Assembly (NCBI GenBank): GCA_964428055.1
Contig: CAYRWM010000024.1
Span: 1-31,025, forward strand
From: CAYRWM01 sp964428055
GTDB lineage: Bacteria; Bacillota; Clostridia; Christensenellales; Christensenellaceae
Length of the DNA: 31,025 bases
Direction: 5' to 3'
The translations under genes were made by a program, and so were the position numbers. Positions within the stretch are counted from its first letter, which is position 1, and each line of letters begins with the position of its first letter. The notes beneath the pieces were generated by a model that ran no database searches, had not been told where the DNA came from, and saw nothing but the letters and a program-made list of their open reading frames with translations. Of the stretch, positions 30,900 through 31,025 are shown piece by piece.

Positions 30900-30932
30900 G
30901 CGTAACACCACCCACTTTTTTTCGCATATATA
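30900..30932 (+). promoter_or_regulatory. Mobile-element motif copy 3, ECF-sigma-like promoter
   Basis: GCGTAACACCACC, CAC, T7, CGCATATATA keeps GTAAC-N16-CGCA and the T-tract. It starts 26 nt after the lipoprotein stop and is preceded by an A-rich stretch. No gene follows within the 93 bases left; a hairpin lies directly at the expected start point. Confidence 0.6.
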
Positions 30933-30960
30933 AGGAGAATGCCTGAGAAGCGTTCTCCTT
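30932..30960 (+). promoter_or_regulatory. Hairpin at the predicted start of the third motif transcript
   Basis: AAGGAGAATGC and GCGTTCTCCTT form an 11-bp stem (one G-T) around CTGAGAA, followed by ATCTTTTATC. It may act as a weak terminator for the conjugation operon, or as a 5'-end RNA structure of a gene beyond the window. The last 65 bases also hold a 7-bp inverted repeat (GGTTCTA 30973 with TAGAACC 30995) and no gene. Confidence 0.5.
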
Positions 30961-31025
30961 ATCTTTTATCTCGGTTCTAAGTCAAATGTTGGGGTAGAAC
31001 CCATAAACCAAAAGTTGCAAGGTAG

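Larger units (their letters stand above)
24437..30932 (+). mobile_element. Conjugation (type IV secretion) module of a Tn1549-like integrative element, partial
   Basis: Six co-directional genes (VirB2-like, VirB6-like, PrgI, VirB4, NlpC/P60, lipoprotein) with short gaps or overlaps make one operon, bracketed by two copies of the 33-bp promoter motif. Gene order from the VirB2-like gene to NlpC/P60 is that of Tn1549-type conjugative elements of Clostridia. No integrase or topoisomerase is in the window; the only VirD4 is the fragment at 6544 and the only relaxase is at 4084. Confidence 0.75.

Noticed and set aside
30973..31001. Insertion-sequence end or attachment site at the right edge
   Set aside because: Only a 7-bp inverted repeat with a 15-nt loop is visible, and there is no matching sequence at the left edge to define a boundary.

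Overview
The window looks like a low-to-mid GC Gram-positive anaerobe of the Clostridia (Bacillota), probably host-associated. This rests on strong GGAGG ribosome binding sites, TTG/GTG starts, frequent ATA and AGG codons, sortase-type NPXTG surface proteins, a TnpZ/TnpW-like mobilisation pair and a PrgI/VirB4 conjugation operon of the kind found in Tn1549-like elements. I cannot name the species. No rRNA, tRNA, CRISPR array, integrase or replication origin was seen.

Layout. (1) 1-3983: a leftward operon of an OmpR-family response regulator, a sensor kinase (TTG start), an unknown membrane-anchored exported protein and a VanY-like D,D-carboxypeptidase lipoprotein. This is a VanRS/VanY-like envelope-sensing cassette without vanHAX. 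(2) 4026-7287: mobilisation and decayed mobile DNA. It holds a MobV relaxase, a TnpW-like small protein, an antitoxin plus GNAT-toxin pair, the 3' third of a VirD4 coupling-protein gene, and an 18-bp perfect palindrome that looks like two fused insertion-sequence ends. (3) 7344-18248: more ordinary cellular genes. These are a RelBE-type pair translationally coupled to a HAD phosphatase and an MFS transporter; an Old-Yellow-Enzyme-like reductase; an AEC transporter with a lipoprotein; an HMA metal-binding protein; a GNAT with an FMN reductase; and a His-rich MarR regulator divergent from a lipoprotein and an Fe-S aldo/keto reductase. (4) 18284-24417: a tandem duplication of a sortase-anchored surface-protein transcription unit (leader RNA, gene, terminator). 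(5) 24437-30932: a type IV secretion operon (VirB2-like, VirB6-like, PrgI/VirB3-like, VirB4, NlpC/P60 hydrolase, lipoprotein).

The two most interesting signals are non-coding. First, a 33-bp motif (GTAAC, 16-nt T-rich spacer, CGCATATATA) stands ahead of the relaxase, ahead of the type IV secretion operon and just after that operon. It resembles an ECF-sigma promoter and may be a regulon signature of the mobile element. Second, the two surface-protein genes share a leader of about 205 nt whose differences preserve base pairing in two helices. It ends in a hairpin beside the Shine-Dalgarno sequence that could control translation. The VirD4 fragment lies 17 kb from the VirB2-like gene it would normally precede, which suggests that the element was broken up or carries a large block of cargo.
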